This document shows, one piece after another, positions 9,309-18,823 of a stretch of DNA of 64,000 nucleotides (its first letter is position 1; every line of letters begins with the position of its first letter). Source of the DNA: Natronospira bacteriovora. Its GTDB lineage: Bacteria; Pseudomonadota; Gammaproteobacteria; Natronospirales; Natronospiraceae. The notes under the pieces were generated by a model, which worked only from the letters and a program-made list of their open reading frames with translations, searched no databases and was not told where the DNA came from. The DNA is taken from assembly GCF_030848495.1 (NCBI RefSeq), contig NZ_JAVDDT010000002.1, positions 124,001 to 188,000 of the forward strand. Reading direction: 5' to 3'. A program made the position numbers and the translations under genes.

Positions 9309-10462
9309 TCGGACTTCGCCTGTCCAGTTTCTATTTCTTCTACTTCGCCGTTCTCGGGGCCCTGGTTCCCTACTGGGGCCCCTATCTCCGCTCCCTGGGC
9401 TTCGGGGCCTCGGAAATCGGCGAACTCATGGCCATCCTGCTGGGCACCAAGCTCATTGCACCCTATATCTGGGGCTGGATCGCTGACCGCCGTGGCCGGC
9501 GCATGCCGGTCATCCGTCTGGCCGGTTTCCTCGCCGTTCTCAGTTTCGGTGCCGTCCTCCTCGGCGATGCCTATTTCTGGCTGGCCGGTGTCATGCTGCT
9601 GTTCAGTTTCTTCTGGAATGCCGCGCTGCCCCAGTTCGAGGCGGTGACGCTCAACCACCTGGGTGATCGGGTCAGTCGCTACGGACGCATCCGCCTGTGG
9701 GGCTCGGTGGGCTTCATTGCCTCGGTGGTGCTCCTTGGCCCCTTGCTGGAGAACGCCGGCTTCCGCCTCCTGCCCTGGATCGTCTGGGGGCTGCTGCTGG
9801 CCATGTGGCTGGGTACCCTGACGGTGCCAGAGCGGGGCGATGACCGGCCCCGCCCCACGGGCGCTGGCAGCGTGATGGCCGTGCTGCGCCGCCCCGAAGT
9901 CATCGCCCTGTTCATGGCCTGCTTTCTGGCCAAGGCCAGTCATGGCCCCTATTACGGTTTCTTCACCCTCTATCTGCAGGATGTGGGCTATGGCGGCACC
10001 GCCATCGGCTGGTTCTGGGCCCTGGGGGTGATCGCGGAGATCGGGGTCTTTCTGCTCATGCCCCGTCTGATGCCCTGGGCCGGCCCCAGGGCCCTCATGC
10101 TGGTGGCTCTGGGGCTTACGGCACTGCGCTGGCTGCTGATTGCCGGCTTTGTTGATAAAATACCCGTTCTGATCGTCGCGCAATTGCTTCACATGGCCAG
10201 TTTTGGCCTGTATCACGCGGTGGCGGTGCATTTCATCCACCGCTTCTTCACCGGCCCCGTACAGGGGAGGGGGCAGGCGCTCTACAGCAGCCTGAGTTTT
10301 GGCGCCGGCGGCGCCGTGGGCAGCCTGGCCGGGGGCTATCTCTGGGACGGTGTCGGCCCTTCCGTCGTCTTCATGAGCGCAGCCGCGAGTGCTGCCGTGG
10401 CCTTCGCCATCGCCTGGTGGGGGCTGCCGCGCCGTGACGAATCGGCAATCATTCATCGTTGA
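9305..10462 (+). CDS. major facilitator superfamily transporter, HcaT/LacY-like group
   Basis: A 385-aa protein with about 12 hydrophobic segments. The loop between helices 2 and 3 carries [11 protein letters not shown], the standard MFS motif A (G/A-x-x-x-D-R-x-G-R-R). The opening [20 protein letters not shown] resembles the group of HcaT-like permeases. The substrate is unknown. Its ATG overlaps the aroC stop (ATGA), so it is translationally coupled. It is followed by asd. The two neighbours are both biosynthetic, but nothing else links the transporter to them. Confidence 0.8.
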   Translation: MIGLRLSSFYFFYFAVLGALVPYWGPYLRSLGFGASEIGELMAILLGTKLIAPYIWGWIADRRGRRMPVIRLAGFLAVLSFGAVLLGDAYFWLAGVMLLFSFFWNAALPQFEAVTLNHLGDRVSRYGRIRLWGSVGFIASVVLLGPLLENAGFRLLPWIVWGLLLAMWLGTLTVPERGDDRPRPTGAGSVMAVLRRPEVIALFMACFLAKASHGPYYGFFTLYLQDVGYGGTAIGWFWALGVIAEIGVFLLMPRLMPWAGPRALMLVALGLTALRWLLIAGFVDKIPVLIVAQLLHMASFGLYHAVAVHFIHRFFTGPVQGRGQALYSSLSFGAGGAVGSLAGGYLWDGVGPSVVFMSAAASAAVAFAIAWWGLPRRDESAIIHR

Positions 10463-10479
10463 AACAGGAGTCACGCAAC

Positions 10480-11499
10480 ATGAGCAAGCAGGTCAATATC
10501 GCCATCGTCGGTGCCACCGGTGCCGTGGGTGAAACCATGCTCGAGATTCTCGAACAGCGGAAGTTTCCCGCCGCCGAGATCCATCCGCTCGCCAGCAGCC
10601 GTTCTGCCGGCAAGAGGCTGCGTTACGCCGGTCGTGAACTCGTGGTGCAGGATCTCGCCGAATTCGATTTCTCGAAAGTCCAGGTGGCCCTGTTTTCGGC
10701 CGGGGGCGACATTTCCGCCGAATTCGCTCCCAAGGCGGCCGCCGCCGGTTGCGTGGTGATCGACAACACCTCCAAGTTCCGCCGCGAGGACGACATTCCG
10801 CTGGTGGTGCCGGAAGTGAACCCGGAAAAGATTGCCGACTACGGCAAGCGCAACATCATCGCCAACCCCAACTGTTCCACCATCCAGATGCTGGTGGCGC
10901 TCAAGCCCCTGCATGATGCCGCCACCATCGAGCGCATCAATGTGGCCACCTACCAGGCCGTGTCCGGTGCCGGCAAGTCGGCCATGGAAGAGCTGGCCGA
11001 CCAGACGGCCAAGCTGCTCAATGGCAAGCCGATCGAGAACCGGATCTCGCCCAAGCAGATTGCCTTCAATGCCATTCCCCACATCGACACCTTCCAGGAC
11101 AATGGCTACACCCGGGAAGAAATGAAGATGGTGTGGGAGACCCAGAAGATTCTGGACCCGAACATTCAGGTCAACCCCACCGCCGTGCGCATCCCGGTCT
11201 TCTTCGGGCACAGCGAAGCGGTGCACATCGAGACCCGTGACAAGCTCAGTGCCGAGGAAGCCACCCGTTTGCTCAAGAAGGCACCGGGCGTGAAGGTGCT
11301 GGACAAGCGGGAGCCCGCCGGGTACCCGACGGCGGTCACCGAAGCCGCCGGTCAGGACCCGGTCTGGGTTGGCCGGATTCGGGAGGACATCTCCTGCGAA
11401 CGTGGCCTCGATCTCTGGGTGGTGGCCGATAACGTCCGAAAGGGGGCGGCGCTGAACAGTGTTCAGATCGCCGAACTTTTGGTAAAAGACTACTTGTGA
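10480..11499 (+). CDS. asd: aspartate-semialdehyde dehydrogenase
   Basis: A 339-aa NADP-dependent enzyme that makes aspartate semialdehyde for Lys, Thr, Met and diaminopimelate synthesis. Residues IAIVGATGAVGETMLEIL form the nucleotide fold, and ANPNCSTIQM contains the catalytic Cys (about residue 131). ATG at 10480 has CAGGAG ten bases upstream; a TTG at 10459 inside the transporter gene is a poor alternative. The C-terminal VQIAELLVKDYL is typical. fimV follows, as in many gammaproteobacteria. Confidence 0.95.
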   Translation: MSKQVNIAIVGATGAVGETMLEILEQRKFPAAEIHPLASSRSAGKRLRYAGRELVVQDLAEFDFSKVQVALFSAGGDISAEFAPKAAAAGCVVIDNTSKFRREDDIPLVVPEVNPEKIADYGKRNIIANPNCSTIQMLVALKPLHDAATIERINVATYQAVSGAGKSAMEELADQTAKLLNGKPIENRISPKQIAFNAIPHIDTFQDNGYTREEMKMVWETQKILDPNIQVNPTAVRIPVFFGHSEAVHIETRDKLSAEEATRLLKKAPGVKVLDKREPAGYPTAVTEAAGQDPVWVGRIREDISCERGLDLWVVADNVRKGAALNSVQIAELLVKDYL

Positions 11500-11522
11500 G
11501 CTATATTTAGCTCACTTACATA
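11494..11522 (+). promoter_or_regulatory. candidate fimV promoter with an internal 8-bp dyad
   Basis: TTGTGA (11494-11499) and TACATA (11517-11522) are spaced 17 bp apart. GTGAGCTA (11496-11503) and TAGCTCAC (11508-11515) form a perfect dyad with a 4-base centre lying across the -35 and the spacer. The dyad straddles the asd stop codon. This could be an operator or simply a small hairpin at the end of asd. Confidence 0.4.
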
Positions 11523-11641
11523 AGAAAGCTGATGAGGTATCGGCTCCATGCCCATGACCGCCGGCGCCAGGCGCGTCCCGGTCGCGGCAGTCGGCTTTCG
11601 CCTGGCAGCGACCTCAGTGACCGGGGAGTGACGGAGTGATA

Positions 11642-14386
11642 ATGCGACCGATTCTGGCCTGCGCCGTGGCAATTGCCGCCCTGATCTGGATGCCTGCAAG
11701 CTGGGCATTGGGTCTGGGTGATGTGGAGCTTCGGTCCGCCCTGAACCAGCCCCTTGATGCGCGCATCGAGCTGGTTTCTCCGCGGCAGGAGGAGCTGGAT
11801 CAATTACAGGTGGGCCTGGCCTCGACCGAGCATTTCCAGCGTTACGGCCTGGAGCGCACGGCCATTCACGCCCGCATGCGTTTCGAGCTGGTTCGTGATG
11901 GCCGGGATGCCTACATTCATGTCACCACGGAGCAGCCCGTCCGGGATCCCTTCGTCAGCTTCCTGGTGGAGGCCCGATGGGCGGCCGGGCGTCTCCTGCG
12001 CGAATACACCCTGCTGCTGGACCCGCCGGACTTCGGTCCCGGTGAGGCGGCGGAGCCGGAGCGGGCCGTGACCGAGGCGGAACCCCGTGAACCGCGGCCC
12101 GAACCCCGCGCCGAGCGGCCCAGGCCGGAACCGGAACCGGAACGGGTAACACCCCGTCGCACGGAAATCGACCGGGCCGCGCCGCGGCTCGGTGGTCGTT
12201 TCGGCCCGGTGCAACGCAATCAGAACCTCTGGAACATCGCCAATGAACTGCGCCCCTCCGGCGTTTCCATCAACCAGATGATGATTGCGCTGTTTGAAGC
12301 CAACCCGGGTGCCTTCGACGGCAACATCAACCGTTTGCGTCAGGGCGCCGTGCTGCGTGTTCCCGAGCGCGCGGAGCTGGATCGGGTCAATGTCAGCGTT
12401 GCCAACCGTGAAGTGACACGGCAGAACGAAGCCTGGCAACAGGGTCGTGCCCGCGTTGCCGAAGCCCCGCAGCGTGAGCAACGCGATGAGCTGCGTCTGG
12501 TGGCGCCGGGCGAGGAGGATGCCGAGGCCGTTGGCGTGGGTACGGAGGAGGCCGAAACCCGGATTGCCGAGCTGGAAACCCAGCTGGATCGCGCACGCGA
12601 TCAGCGGGCTGAGGCTGAAGACCAGAGTGCCGGCCTGCGCGACCGCGTCAGCGAACTGGAAGGCGAGATCGATGAGCTGCGCCGCATGCTGGAACTCAAG
12701 GATGAGCAGCTTGCTTCCCTGCAGCAGCGGGTTCGGGACGATGATCTCGTCGCCGGTCTGGAGGAAGAGCCGGTCTTCGTGGATGAGGAAGACATGCTTC
12801 CCGAAGAGGACGATGAGCTGATTCGGGACGAGGATGAAGACGCGGCTCTGGCGGATGAGGATGATGACGCCCTCGCCGCGTTGGATGACGAGGCGGCGGC
12901 CGAGGATATGGCAGCGCTGGAGGAGGAGCCGGTGACCGAAGCCGAGGAGCCGGCCCGCCCGGCTACCCGTCATCAGGAACCGCCCTCAATGCTGTCGCGG
13001 ATCACCGGGCTGCTGGCCACGCCAGTCGGCATGGGTATTCTGGGTGCCCTGGTGCTGGCGGCCGCCCTGGGTCTGGTGGCGGTTCGCCGCCGACGCGCTG
13101 CCACAACGGCGTCCGTGACCGAGTGGGATGAAGGAGACGATGGAGATCTTGCCGATGCGGAAGTCAGCCCGGACGGTAGTGACGTCGAGGATGTGAACCT
13201 GTCCGATGATCTGGACGCAGCCGAGGCGCGTGAGGAAGCCGCACCTGCCGACTGTGGCACCAACGTCGAAGAGCTGCTTGAAGAAGCTGATTTCCATGTG
13301 GCCTACGGTACCTACGACAAGGCCTCGGGCATGTTGGAAGATGCTCTGGCCAATAACGCAAGGGACGCGCGCATCCACCTCAAGCTCGCCGAAACCCATT
13401 TCGCGGCCGGGAATGCCGCCGCCTTTGTTGAAGCCGCCCGGCGGTTCCGCAACGAGATGGGCGATGACAGTGATGAATGGGCCCAGATCGCCCGCATGGG
13501 GCGTGAGATTGCCCCCAGCGAAGACATGTTTGCCGGTGCTGCCCCGGACGAAGCAGGTACGGATGATCTGGAGCCGCCTGAAGGTGGCACGCTGAGTGAT
13601 GGCATGCTGCATGCCGATGACATGAGCGAAGCCATTGATCTAGATCTGGACGCCGACGTTACCGCTGATGACGGTGAAGACGAGCCTGTCTTCGACCTGC
13701 CGGACGACAGCGCCGGTGACGAAGGCGGGGTGTCTGGCCGCAGTGACGAGCTGGTGGACTCAGACGCCGGTGGCGGCGATGACGATCTTTCCTTTGATCT
13801 GCCGGATCTGGACGAGGGCGACGGCTCCGGGCCGTCACAGGCCGAACCCGAGTCACCCGCGCCGGCGGCGGAAGAGCCGTCCGACAGTGATGATCTGGAT
13901 TTCGGTCTCGACGAGGAAAGCGCCTCCGTTCTCGACAGGACGGCCGAGGGTGACACGGACAAGGACGAGGACCTGGATTTCCCGACCGTGGATGTTCCGC
14001 CGGAAAAGGCCAACGAGGCTTTCGGGACCGATTCCCAGGCCCAGTTCGAAAAAGCCTTCCAGGAGTTGTCCGCTTATGTGGGCAGTGACGAGGACAAGGG
14101 CGGCGATGCCGGTGAAATGAGCTGGCAACGTGACGAGCCGGGCACCACCACGGCCGACGAAGGTCGCCCCGGTGGCATCGATTTCGGCGATGATGACGAT
14201 GAGTTGCTCGACCTGGGTGACGATGACGGTGATGAAATGGGCGAGATCGATACCAAGATCGATCTGGCACGCGCCTACATCGACATGGGTGACAGCGACG
14301 GGGCGCGTGGCATTCTGGAAGAAGTGATCGACGAGGGTAACGAGGATCAGCAGAAGGAAGCCCGTTCCCTGCTCGAATCCATCTGA
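11642..14386 (+). CDS. fimV: FimV-like polar hub protein (LysM, coiled coil, membrane anchor, TPR-type C-terminus)
   Basis: A protein of about 914 aa, homologous to Pseudomonas FimV/Neisseria TspA, a peptidoglycan-binding inner-membrane protein that organises the cell pole and type IV pili. Layout: signal peptide 1-23; FimV N-domain (LGLGDVELRSALNQPLDARI) to about 130; LysM-like domain about 186-240 (NQNLWNIANELRPSGVSINQ); acidic coiled coil about 305-365; one membrane helix about 455-475; and a large cytoplasmic region. The C-terminal FimV motif is DLARAYIDMGDSDGARGILE, ending EEVIDEG...LLESI. The cytoplasmic part is extremely Asp/Glu-rich, more than its neighbours. The ATG at 11642 has GGAG 5 bp upstream; a GTG at 11636 is the alternative. 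A strong terminator follows. Confidence 0.92.
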   Translation: MRPILACAVAIAALIWMPASWALGLGDVELRSALNQPLDARIELVSPRQEELDQLQVGLASTEHFQRYGLERTAIHARMRFELVRDGRDAYIHVTTEQPVRDPFVSFLVEARWAAGRLLREYTLLLDPPDFGPGEAAEPERAVTEAEPREPRPEPRAERPRPEPEPERVTPRRTEIDRAAPRLGGRFGPVQRNQNLWNIANELRPSGVSINQMMIALFEANPGAFDGNINRLRQGAVLRVPERAELDRVNVSVANREVTRQNEAWQQGRARVAEAPQREQRDELRLVAPGEEDAEAVGVGTEEAETRIAELETQLDRARDQRAEAEDQSAGLRDRVSELEGEIDELRRMLELKDEQLASLQQRVRDDDLVAGLEEEPVFVDEEDMLPEEDDELIRDEDEDAALADEDDDALAALDDEAAAEDMAALEEEPVTEAEEPARPATRHQEPPSMLSRITGLLATPVGMGILGALVLAAALGLVAVRRRRAATTASVTEWDEGDDGDLADAEVSPDGSDVEDVNLSDDLDAAEAREEAAPADCGTNVEELLEEADFHVAYGTYDKASGMLEDALANNARDARIHLKLAETHFAAGNAAAFVEAARRFRNEMGDDSDEWAQIARMGREIAPSEDMFAGAAPDEAGTDDLEPPEGGTLSDGMLHADDMSEAIDLDLDADVTADDGEDEPVFDLPDDSAGDEGGVSGRSDELVDSDAGGGDDDLSFDLPDLDEGDGSGPSQAEPESPAPAAEEPSDSDDLDFGLDEESASVLDRTAEGDTDKDEDLDFPTVDVPPEKANEAFGTDSQAQFEKAFQELSAYVGSDEDKGGDAGEMSWQRDEPGTTTADEGRPGGIDFGDDDDELLDLGDDDGDEMGEIDTKIDLARAYIDMGDSDGARGILEEVIDEGNEDQQKEARSLLESI

Positions 14387-14408
14387 TTGCCCGGTATCCG
14401 ATGAAAGT

Positions 14409-14443
14409 GGCCGCCGACTCTCATGGAGGGTCGGCGGCTTTTT
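14409..14443 (+). terminator. intrinsic terminator of fimV
   Basis: The arms GCCGCCGAC and GTCGGCGGC (9 bp, perfect) are separated by about 11 bases and followed by TTTTT. It lies 23 bp after the fimV stop and separates fimV from the following membrane-protein gene. Confidence 0.85.
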
Positions 14444-14464
14444 GATGTCAGCGCGGTAGCCGTG

Positions 14465-15139
14465 ATGCTCAATCCACGCCTTCATCTGTTGTTGGTGGTT
14501 CTGCTGGCCTGTGCACTGCCATGGATGTCGCCCCTGTCCTTGCTGATTCTGGCTGCGGTGCTGCTCGTCTGGCATGTAAGCAGGGGCAGGGCGGCCATGC
14601 GGGGCCTGGGCCGTGGACTGTGGCGCTTGAAGTGGTTGTTGCTGGCCCTGGCGCTGGTCTATTTTTGGCTGGCCGGCATGGCCGACTGGGCAAATGCGAT
14701 CGCCGAGGCCGGAACACGCATGGCCATCCTCGTTCTCATGTTCGCCAGCGTGCATACACTGCTTGTCAGTCTTTCGGCTTCGGCACTCACGGGTCTGCTC
14801 ATGCTGGCCTTGCAACCACTGGATCGCATTGGTTTGCCCGGACGCCGTTTCGGCCAACGGCTCGGATGGCTGGTGCAGGCCGCGATGGCGGATCGCCAGG
14901 CACTCAGGGATCGGGCCGGGGGGCCGTCAACATCGGCAGGCCATTTCCGTTTTCGTGCCTGGCTGGCCTGGATTCCGGCGGCGCTGGCAGCAGAGATTCA
15001 CCGTATCGAGGCCCGGGCCGAGGAAGAGGACGGCAAAGTTGTCCTGCCCCGGCCACCACCGGCCCCGCAGGTGCGTGACTGGCTGCTGTTCCTGGCCGGC
15101 ATGACGGGCATTCTGTTATTGGCGGGCTTGCCCCTTTGA
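14465..15139 (+). CDS. CbiQ/EcfT-like membrane protein (orphan)
   Basis: A protein of about 224 aa from the ATG at 14465. Hydrophobic segments open the protein (MLNPRLHLLLVVLLACALPW) and continue with SLLILAAVLLVWHVSRG, LKWLLLALALVYFWLAG and MAILVLMFASVHTLLVSLSA. They are followed by a basic cytoplasmic stretch (PLDRIGLPGRRFGQRLGW) and a C-terminal helix. The pattern resembles the transmembrane T component of energy-coupling-factor transporters (CbiQ/EcfT family). No ECF ATPase or S component lies nearby, so transport in the usual ECF sense is doubtful. No clear ribosome site is visible; a GTG at 14462 and an ATG at 14423 (inside the fimV terminator) are alternatives. truA follows 51 bp later. 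Confidence 0.6.
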   Translation: MLNPRLHLLLVVLLACALPWMSPLSLLILAAVLLVWHVSRGRAAMRGLGRGLWRLKWLLLALALVYFWLAGMADWANAIAEAGTRMAILVLMFASVHTLLVSLSASALTGLLMLALQPLDRIGLPGRRFGQRLGWLVQAAMADRQALRDRAGGPSTSAGHFRFRAWLAWIPAALAAEIHRIEARAEEEDGKVVLPRPPPAPQVRDWLLFLAGMTGILLLAGLPL

Positions 15140-15190
15140 TGCACTGTTGGATCGCGGAGTCAGGGACTTGCGCGCAATCTGGAGAGAGTT

Positions 15191-16018
15191 TTGAGCGAGA
15201 TCGACAACCGCCGGATCTGGTGTGCCGGCGTGGAATACGATGGCAGCGCCTATCGTGGCTGGCAAACCCAGCAGCCCGGGGTGCCCACCATTCAGGAGCG
15301 CCTGTCCGAGGCCATTGCCTTTGTCGCCAACCACCCCGTTGATGTGGTCTGCGCCGGCCGCACGGATGCCGAAGTGCATGCGCTCGGGCAGGTCGTGCAT
15401 TTTCACGGTACGGCAGATCGGGATCCACGAGCCTGGCTTCTGGGCAGCAACAGCCGCCTGCCGGATGACATCAATCTGCGCTGGGTGCTTCCGGCCCCGT
15501 CGGATTTTCATGCCCGCTATGCCGCCCGTTCACGCAGCTATCGATATGTGATCTGGAACCGCCAGGCACGCACGGCCCTGGGTCGACATCGTGCCGCCTG
15601 GATCTATCACCGCCTGGACGCGGCGGCCATGCATCGCGCTGCCCAGCATCTGCTTGGCGAGCACGACTTCAGCGCCTTTCGGGCCGTGGCCTGCCAGTCC
15701 CGCACACCGTTCCGCAATGTGGAATTCATCCAGGTGCAGCGACAGGGCGACCTGCTGTGGATGGATATACGTGCCAATGCCTTCCTGCATCACATGGTGC
15801 GCAATATTGCCGGTGTGCTGATCGCCATCGGCAAGGGTGAGGCGGATGAAGATTGGCCGCTGCGTCTGCTGGAATTGCGGGATCGCACCCAGGGTGGCGT
15901 CACGGCGCCAGCGGGTGGCCTGTACTTCCATGGTGTGCGTTATCCGGATTACCCGGACATCGATGCTCTCAGCCGCCCCGGTGATGAACCCATGCTGCCC
16001 GGAGCGCCACTGCTCTGA
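15191..16018 (+). CDS. truA: tRNA pseudouridine synthase A (positions 38-40)
   Basis: A 275-aa enzyme that isomerises U38, U39 and U40 of tRNA anticodon arms. The catalytic motif CAGRTDAEVHA (Asp about residue 58) is intact, as are GVEYDGSAYRGWQ at the N-terminus and FLHHMVRNIAGVL near residue 205. The start is a TTG at 15191 directly behind GGAGAG; no ATG lies near the conserved N-terminus. truA followed by trpF is standard gammaproteobacterial order. Confidence 0.94.
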   Translation: MSEIDNRRIWCAGVEYDGSAYRGWQTQQPGVPTIQERLSEAIAFVANHPVDVVCAGRTDAEVHALGQVVHFHGTADRDPRAWLLGSNSRLPDDINLRWVLPAPSDFHARYAARSRSYRYVIWNRQARTALGRHRAAWIYHRLDAAAMHRAAQHLLGEHDFSAFRAVACQSRTPFRNVEFIQVQRQGDLLWMDIRANAFLHHMVRNIAGVLIAIGKGEADEDWPLRLLELRDRTQGGVTAPAGGLYFHGVRYPDYPDIDALSRPGDEPMLPGAPLL

Positions 16019-16126
16019 GGCCACGCCGTCTGGCGCGTTGTACAGGGGCGCCCGGCAGGGTGAGGCGACAAGGCCTTTCTGTTATCGTTGCAGCATTGCT
16101 GCATCACCTCGATGGAATACCGAAAC

Positions 16127-16762
16127 ATGGCTCGCGTTCCCCGCGTCAAGATCTGTGGCATCACAACGGCGCAGGAAGCGACCCTGGCGGCGGAGGCCGG
16201 TGCCGACGCCATCGGCCTGGTCTTTCATGAACGCAGTCCCCGTCATCTCGACCCGGACAGGGCAGCCCGTATCATCGCGGCCACCCCGGCCTTCGTGACG
16301 GTGGTGGGCCTGTTCATGAATCCCGAGCGCCGGCAGCTGGAAACCCTGCTGCAAATCCTGCCTCTGGAACTGTTGCAGTTCCATGGGCGTGAGAGCGGGG
16401 CGTTCTGCCGTTCCTTCGGGCGCCGATACATCAAGGCCGTGGGCATGTCGGGGAACCCTGACATGGATTCCATTGCCGGAGAATATGGCGATGCCGCCGC
16501 CCTGCTGGTGGACAGCCACGCCGGTGACCGGGATGGCGGCAGCGGTGAAACCTTCGACTGGTCCCGATGGCCGGAGGTGCCCGACCGTCGCCTGATCCTC
16601 GCTGGTGGCCTGAATCCGGGCAATGTGGGGCAGGCCATTCGTGAACTGAGACCCTGGGGCGTGGATGTGAGCTCCGGGGTTGAAAGTGCGCCGGGTCGCA
16701 AGGATCCGGAAAAGATGCAGCAATTCATCCAAGAGGTTCATCGTGTCCGTGAAAGCCACTGA
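16127..16762 (+). CDS. trpF: phosphoribosylanthranilate isomerase
   Basis: A TIM-barrel enzyme of about 211 aa for the third step of tryptophan synthesis. [12 protein letters not shown] near the N-terminus holds the catalytic Cys. [18 protein letters not shown] holds the catalytic Asp and the phosphate loop, and [10 protein letters not shown] completes the phosphate site. ATG 16127 starts closest to the conserved N-terminus; ATG 16112 is the alternative. Its 3' end overlaps trpB by 20 bp. Confidence 0.93.
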   Translation: MARVPRVKICGITTAQEATLAAEAGADAIGLVFHERSPRHLDPDRAARIIAATPAFVTVVGLFMNPERRQLETLLQILPLELLQFHGRESGAFCRSFGRRYIKAVGMSGNPDMDSIAGEYGDAAALLVDSHAGDRDGGSGETFDWSRWPEVPDRRLILAGGLNPGNVGQAIRELRPWGVDVSSGVESAPGRKDPEKMQQFIQEVHRVRESH

Positions 16763-17981
16763 TCTGGAAAATGAAGCCCCGGCCAGCCTGCGCCAGATGC
16801 CTGATGCCACCGGCCACTTCGGCATCTTTGGCGGTCGCTTTGTCTCCGAGACCCTGATGGGGCCGGTGGAGGAACTGCGCCAGGCCTATGAGGACGCCCG
16901 CCGGGATCCGGAGTTCCACGCTGAAATCCGGCGCGAGCTGGCCCGCTTCGTGGGACGGCCCACGCCGCTGTATCCGGCCGATCGCCTGAGCGAGTGGGCC
17001 GGCGGAGCGCGAATCTGGCTCAAGCGCGAGGACCTCTGTCATACCGGCGCCCACAAGGTGAACAACACCGTGGGCCAGGCTATCCTGGCCCGGCGCATGG
17101 GCAAGCCCCGGGTGATTGCCGAGACCGGTGCCGGCCAGCATGGCGTGGCCTCGGCCACGGTGGCCGCCCGCCTCGGTCTCAAGTGCGTGGTTTACATGGG
17201 TGCCGAGGACATGCGTCGTCAGGAGGCCAACGTCTATCGCATGCGACTGCTGGGTGCCGAGGTGGTGCCGGTGGAATCCGGTTCACGCACCCTCAAGGAC
17301 GCCCTCAACGAAGCCATGCGGGACTGGGTGGCCAATGTGGACGATACCTTCTACATCATCGGCACCGTGGCCGGCCCGCATCCCTATCCCATGATGGTGC
17401 GCGACTTCCAGTCAGTGATCGGGGAAGAAACGCGGGAGCAGATGCAGAGTCTGGAAGAGCGCCTCCCCGATGCGGTGGTGGCCTGTGTGGGCGGCGGTTC
17501 CAATGCCATCGGCATCTTTCATCCCTTCCTTGATGACCGATCCGTGGCGCTGCATGGCGTGGAGGCGGCCGGTGATGGTGTCGACACCGGACGTCACGCG
17601 GCATCACTGTCCGCCGGCAAGCCGGGTGTGCTGCACGGCAATCGCACCTACCTCATGAGTGATGAACACGGCCAGATCATCCACACCCATTCCATCTCCG
17701 CTGGTCTGGATTATCCCGGTGTGGGGCCGGAGCACGCCTGGCTGAAGGACAATGGCCGCGTGCAGTACGGCCATGTGGGGGACCGCGAGGCCATTGAGGC
17801 CTTTCACCGCCTGAGCCGTCTTGAGGGCATCATTCCCGCACTGGAGTCTGCCCATGCCATTGCCTACGGCATCCGCCTGGCGCGTGAGCTGGGCAGGGGC
17901 AAGGACATCGTCATCAATTTGTCCGGTCGTGGTGACAAGGACATGCACACCGTGGCCGCGCAGGAGGGCATTGAGCTGTGA
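16743..17981 (+). CDS. trpB: tryptophan synthase beta chain
   Basis: A 412-aa PLP enzyme joining indole and serine to tryptophan, acting with TrpA as an alpha2-beta2 complex. The PLP lysine is Lys105 in [10 protein letters not shown]. The PLP phosphate loop is [10 protein letters not shown], and [10 protein letters not shown] is the C-terminal signature. I chose the GTG at 16743 because AAGAGG lies just upstream and the protein then begins like other TrpB proteins. The longer frame from 16680 lies inside trpF. The stop overlaps the trpA start. Confidence 0.95.
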   Translation: MSVKATDLENEAPASLRQMPDATGHFGIFGGRFVSETLMGPVEELRQAYEDARRDPEFHAEIRRELARFVGRPTPLYPADRLSEWAGGARIWLKREDLCHTGAHKVNNTVGQAILARRMGKPRVIAETGAGQHGVASATVAARLGLKCVVYMGAEDMRRQEANVYRMRLLGAEVVPVESGSRTLKDALNEAMRDWVANVDDTFYIIGTVAGPHPYPMMVRDFQSVIGEETREQMQSLEERLPDAVVACVGGGSNAIGIFHPFLDDRSVALHGVEAAGDGVDTGRHAASLSAGKPGVLHGNRTYLMSDEHGQIIHTHSISAGLDYPGVGPEHAWLKDNGRVQYGHVGDREAIEAFHRLSRLEGIIPALESAHAIAYGIRLARELGRGKDIVINLSGRGDKDMHTVAAQEGIEL

Positions 17982-18823
17982 GTCGCATTGAAACCCGTTT
18001 TGCTCATCTGCGGGAGGCTGGACGCGCCGCACTGGTGCCCTATGTGATGACCGGCGATCCGTCCCCCGATTCCACCGTCGCTATCATGCATGCCCTGGTA
18101 TCGGCCGGGGCAGACATGGTGGAGTTGGGCATGCCCTTTTCCGACCCGGTGGCCGACGGCGCCGTGATTCAGGCGGCGGGCGAGCGGGCTCTGGCCGCGG
18201 GACAGCGACTGGAAGATACCCTGCAGGCGGTGCGCCAGTTCCGTGACCGCGACGGAGAAACCCCGGTGATCCTGATGGGCTACCTCAACCCGGTGGAGAT
18301 CATGGGCAGTGAACGTTTCGTGGCCGCCGCCGCCGAGGCTGGCGTGGATGGCGTGCTGCTGGTGGATTCCCCCCCGGAGGAATCAGCCGAGCTGGCCCCG
18401 CGACTGCGGGAGGCGGGCCTGGACATGATCTTTCTGGTGGCACCGACCACCAGTGAGGCACGCCGTGCGCGCATCGGGCAGCTGGCCAGCGGTTTCGTTT
18501 ACTATGTCTCTCTCAAGGGCGTGACCGGAGCGGGTGGACTGGACGCGGCGGCCGTGGCCGGCAGCCTGGACGGCCTTCGTCGGCACACCGACCTGCCGCT
18601 GGGCGTCGGCTTCGGAATCCGGGATGCGCAAACCGCCGCTGCTGTGGGACAATTCGCGGATGCCGTGATCATCGGCAGCAGCCTGGTGGCCCGTCTGCAT
18701 GAAGCCGCCAGAAACGGTCAGGATCCGGCCGAAGCGGCAGGAGAATTCATGCGCCCCCTGCGTGAGGCCATCGATGGAGCCCGCGGGGCCGATATCGCGA
18801 AAAAGGAAATGGCACAGCAATGA
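17978..18823 (+). CDS. trpA: tryptophan synthase alpha chain
   Basis: A 281-aa TIM-barrel enzyme that cleaves indole-3-glycerol phosphate and channels indole to TrpB. The two catalytic acids fall at their classical numbers, Glu49 and Asp60, in [31 protein letters not shown] and [12 protein letters not shown] form the phosphate site. It starts at a GTG that overlaps the trpB stop (GTGA), so translation is coupled. It overlaps accD by 4 bp. Confidence 0.95.
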   Translation: MSRIETRFAHLREAGRAALVPYVMTGDPSPDSTVAIMHALVSAGADMVELGMPFSDPVADGAVIQAAGERALAAGQRLEDTLQAVRQFRDRDGETPVILMGYLNPVEIMGSERFVAAAAEAGVDGVLLVDSPPEESAELAPRLREAGLDMIFLVAPTTSEARRARIGQLASGFVYYVSLKGVTGAGGLDAAAVAGSLDGLRRHTDLPLGVGFGIRDAQTAAAVGQFADAVIIGSSLVARLHEAARNGQDPAEAAGEFMRPLREAIDGARGADIAKKEMAQQ

